Below are positions 61,010-64,000 of a stretch of DNA of 64,000 bases, in pieces. The position numbers and the translations under genes are program-made. The notes beneath the pieces were generated by a model, which saw nothing but the letters and a program-made list of their open reading frames with translations, was not told the origin of the DNA and did no database searches. The DNA comes from Coniferiporia sulphurascens (taxonomy: Eukaryota > Basidiomycota > Agaricomycetes > Hymenochaetales > Hymenochaetaceae). The stretch covers positions 1,612,001 through 1,676,000 of the forward strand of contig NBBA01000009.1 in NCBI GenBank assembly GCA_002794785.1, given 5' to 3'. Every line of letters begins with the position of its first letter. Positions within the stretch are counted from its first letter, which is position 1.

Positions 61010-61445
61010 ACGTTAGGTTTCGGTGCCAGGAAATTCAGCCCTTATGCACCTAGCAAATAGAACTTCGATTTTGTGCGGGTAAGTTACCGTGCGACGTCAC
61101 GATGCAATTGGGAGCGGACTGCACGAAGACAATCGGAAAGCCGAATCGTCTACTTAAAGTGAAGTTATTGATTGCAGGTGCCCTTTAGGTGAGACTAGCG
61201 GAAGAATTCAGGCGAGTCCGCCATCCTTGAGATGGCAGGAGGACGAACGACTCGTGAAGAATTGGCTAAAATCGGATGAAGGAAGAGACCACGTTCTTTA
61301 AACGCATTCGAGCCTAGTTTACATAGTATTTACGTAATGCACAGGAAAGCGGGACCGAGAACCCAAAATAGATTATGCCAAAACCGTCGAAGGAAGCCAT
61401 ATAAGAATACGTAGAAGTTTTGCAGTAAGCACAGGCGCAAGTCTC
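61010..61445. repeat. Segmental duplicate downstream of GNAT copy 3 (matches 53641-54126)
   Basis: Nearly identical to the sequence after GNAT copy 1, although noncoding. The homology runs on into the 3' end of the membrane protein B gene. Confidence 0.75.
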
Positions 61446-62784
61446 CTATGACTTCTGGTCCGGGCGGTAATGTTGGGACCGTATGTTGTTAGAGGGAGAA
61501 TGAGTATCAGAAGGTCGAGACGCAGTGCCCGAGTAGGCGACAGCATCGTACGATGGTGGAGAGACCTCATCATTGAAAACGGTGCTGTCCACCTCCGAGG
61601 AAGCCACGTTTCTCGTAAAATCGGTCCAGGCGCTGGAGGAAAGGGCTTCGCTAGATGCACCCAATCCAGACATGCGCGCCTCACTACCCCAATCTGAGCC
61701 CGACGCCGTCCGAGTCGTCGGATACCCATAGCTCGTCACACTCTGACTCACGGTGTACTCGCTAAGTGGGACCTCACTCCCGACGTAATGCACGCTGTTA
61801 CGCATATCCAAACCGCGCGACCTGCTACCGCTGCCGCTGTAGCGACGCGGCGCGTAAACTTCCACAGTAGCATCACCGTCGATCGAAATGCGCACACTCC
61901 GTTTGCGTTGCCGCCTGCGGGAAAAGACATAGAGCGCGATGGACACGCAGAGCACAATAACGGCTACGGCGACCACGGCACCGACGATCGCACCGATATT
62001 CGTTGAGCTGCCCGACTGGCTTGTGTCGGACGAGCCACTGGTGCTCGAAGATGACGTGGCGCTCGAGCTCGTTGTTGAGTTATCGTCCGTACTATTACCG
62101 AAGGGGAAAATAATCGATCAATTGGCTAGAGAGTCGCTAGAGGAGAGCCAGACATACGTATAAATGATAGAGTCGAGGAGGACAAGGGCTTTTTTTCCGG
62201 CGTGCCCTGACTCAATGGTGATGGTATGTAGCCTGTTCGGGAGGCCTGTCTGCGCGAAGACAGTCTGGTTAAAAAGGTACGTCGCGTTGCCGTCGGGTGC
62301 CTTCTGAAATGTACTGGTAGTTGCATTGTCGATTTTAAATGTCAAATCCGTGTTCCCGTCGGGTGACGTACTTGAACCCGTTAGGATGCATACGACATAC
62401 ACCGCGGTTCCTGCAACGGCGCAAATACTACGTCGATCTTCCCGGCGCGGGCGATAACGGGGAGTACTTACCGACAAACGATACAGACGCCTGGATGATT
62501 TGGCCGGAAAGGGAGCTCGAGGTACCACTGGGGAAAAAGGTTGCATCCATCCACGTTCCTAGATGCGCATCGCTGACTGGCGATGGTTTGGCCGTGCAGT
62601 CTGTGCACGTCTGACCCACCTGCCACGCCCCGGGCGGGTTGTATAAAATATGCAGGCCATTCGTCGGATCGCCATTCTGATCGTCTATCGTTACGTTGAC
62701 AGGGTCGGCCAGCGAAGTACGGAAAAGCAGTAGTAGAAAAAGCGACAAATAGACGGGCCGCTGTAAAAGGAGTGACCAATGCAT
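61446..62784 (-). CDS. Single-pass membrane protein B with secreted jelly-roll-like ectodomain and PPxY motif
   Basis: Paralogue of membrane protein A with the same three-exon layout. ATG 62784 opens a signal peptide (LLQRPVYLSLFLLLLFRTSLA) and DPVNVTIDDQNGDPTNGLH, a CTDC pair and NAT/NQT glycosylation sites. The second exon has DLTFKIDNATTSTFQK and ESGHAGKKALVLLDSIIYT. The third has a Ser/Thr stalk, helix GAIVGAVVAVAVIVLCVSIALYVF, basic stop-transfer (SRRRQRKR), VRISIDGDATVEVYAPRR, and a tail with SPPSYDAVA. PPSY is a PPxY motif, the docking site for Rsp5/Nedd4-type ubiquitin ligases. Intact frame. Likely a plasma-membrane surface protein; role unknown. Confidence 0.83.
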
Positions 62785-64000
62785 CTTGGGTGATGGCTAA
62801 AAGAGCGTAGTGGAAAAGGTGCGAAATCCTTCAAGTATTCAGGAGAGGGATTGCATGACTTCGGAAGCAGAGGAGAGATGTCTACTCATGTTTCCAAGTT
62901 TCGGTGGTACATCAGGCTACGATCAATATTAATGAGTGCCTTGATCGAACAAATCGGCAAGCCCGGTATGACAACATTATTGTGGCATCAGCATGATCAG
63001 CTCCCTTCGCCAAGCGAGCTAATGAACTAATCAGCTATGACCAATAAGCGGTATCCCTGGTACCTAGGCGAGTAGAGGACCGGTACAGTACTACAATATT
63101 GTGCCAAACCATGCATCGAAGCCTGAAGATGGCATATAATGTCATGGTTTATTTGTGTCAGCTTGACTGCAATTACTTAATCCAATTCCCTGACTCAGAA
63201 GCGCATATAGCCGGAAAGTCTTCCTTTGTACTGTACTGCATTTTCGTTTCGGGCTGAGGTGAGTACTTTAGGTATCCTTTATGCTTTTTATACCTGACCG
63301 GGATTCAGTATATTTCCATCAGATAGTTTTTATAATACAGGAGTCCTGTATTTCGTCTCGGACTGAGCACACTTCTATCTTATAAAAATACGTAGGGATT
63401 TTGCAGTAAGTACGTGCACAGGCTCTTTACAGACTACAATAACAATGCTACATCATGTTATTCGTGCCTAACGCGCCTGCAGTTTGATAGATCCCCAACT
63501 CAATACTCTGCCCGAGGATGGTGCCAGCGCACGATAGTCACGGAGATCCTTAAGTTAATTAAATGGCTTCCTGCCGTAGTGGACAAATGGTTAGCCACGG
63601 ATTCTCTCGGAAGAGGTCGCGAGCACAACTGCAGTAGTAGCAATGCATTTGTTTCCTGCTCAGGGCATACTTAACGCGTCATGGTTTTTTGACATGATAA
63701 AACATATGTGGATGATCTCTAGCCTTGTACTTAAATTACCGTAGTGATGGGCAAACGCAAATAGGTTGTCCGTCACGCTGACCTTACAGTAATATTTATA
63801 AATAAATAAAAGCTGATGAGGGATATTAGGGAGACTTGAACGGAATATATGACCCATTTCAACCTGGGACACGGACATACGACGGAAGAATGTGGAAATG
63901 GAAAACAATACAGAGGATCAATGCCGCAAGTTGGGAGGTTCCAGGAGGGGGGGAATAAGGGACTCTATGATTTCAAGTCCGTGCGGGAGGAAGAGGCCGT
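62785..64000. other. Right-end spacer with a further short module fragment
   Basis: No credible gene to the window end. At about 63383-63425 a stretch (ATAAAAATACGTAGGGATTTTGCAGTAAGTAC pattern, in short pieces) matches 61400-61435 of the module. Two similar CGGACTGAG-type stretches near 63248 and 63358 suggest an old local duplication. A short frame at 63414-63674 has no family features. Confidence 0.4.

Noticed and set aside
63560..63640. A tRNA A-box-like stretch (TGGACAAATGGTTAGCC)
   Set aside because: No matching B box or cloverleaf arms could be found around it.

Overview
The window is nuclear DNA of a filamentous basidiomycete, most likely an agaricomycete. Genes lie on both strands, are cut by many short introns (about 50-60 bp), and include families typical of Agaricomycetes: DUF6593, DUF6533 membrane proteins, a PL14 polysaccharide lyase, a DOPA 4,5-dioxygenase and an F-box/LRR-like protein. 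No rRNA, tRNA, CRISPR array or prokaryotic operon was recognised. Exon joins were inferred by eye from splice sites and family motifs; 5' ends are the least certain part.

Left part (1-47.9 kb): mostly single-copy housekeeping genes, often in divergent pairs. In order: PL14 lyase (partial), DOPA dioxygenase, glutamate 5-kinase (PRO1), epoxide hydrolase, PER1-type GPI-remodelling protein, DUF6593 protein, PRPP synthetase, class I histone deacetylase (HOS2-like), sterol glucosyltransferase-like protein with a long C-terminal extension, SLC41/MgtE-like Mg transporter, SAGA subunit Ada3/NGG1, RNA polymerase I subunit RPA34, endonuclease III (NTH1), ThiD-TenA thiamine fusion enzyme (THI20-like), mitochondrial TrpRS, NatC subunit NAA35/MAK10, mitochondrial helicase SUV3, mitoribosomal protein mS33, an NmrA-like protein, two tandem DUF6533 membrane proteins and a conserved protein of unknown function. 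Three of these (TrpRS, SUV3, mS33) serve mitochondrial gene expression, and SUV3 and mS33 share a 181-bp divergent promoter.

Right part (48-64 kb): after an SDR gene comes a young, actively rearranging region. Its unit is a GNAT acetyltransferase gene plus a single-pass membrane protein gene. The array holds three GNAT copies (52.6, 57.5 and 60.0 kb), two intact membrane-protein genes (A at 50.0-51.3 kb, B at 61.4-62.8 kb) and two membrane-gene remnants that share one internal deletion removing the transmembrane helix. A pogo-like MITE is present upstream of GNAT copies 2 and 3 but not copy 1, which keeps a recognisable empty site. A foldback element, a 140-bp local inversion bounded by a 6-bp inverted repeat, a 260-bp insertion and a 5'-truncated F-box gene lie in the same 12 kb. 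The MITE groups copies 2+3 while the deletion groups copies 1+2, which implies gene conversion or unequal crossing-over. This array is the most interesting part of the window; its function is unknown.
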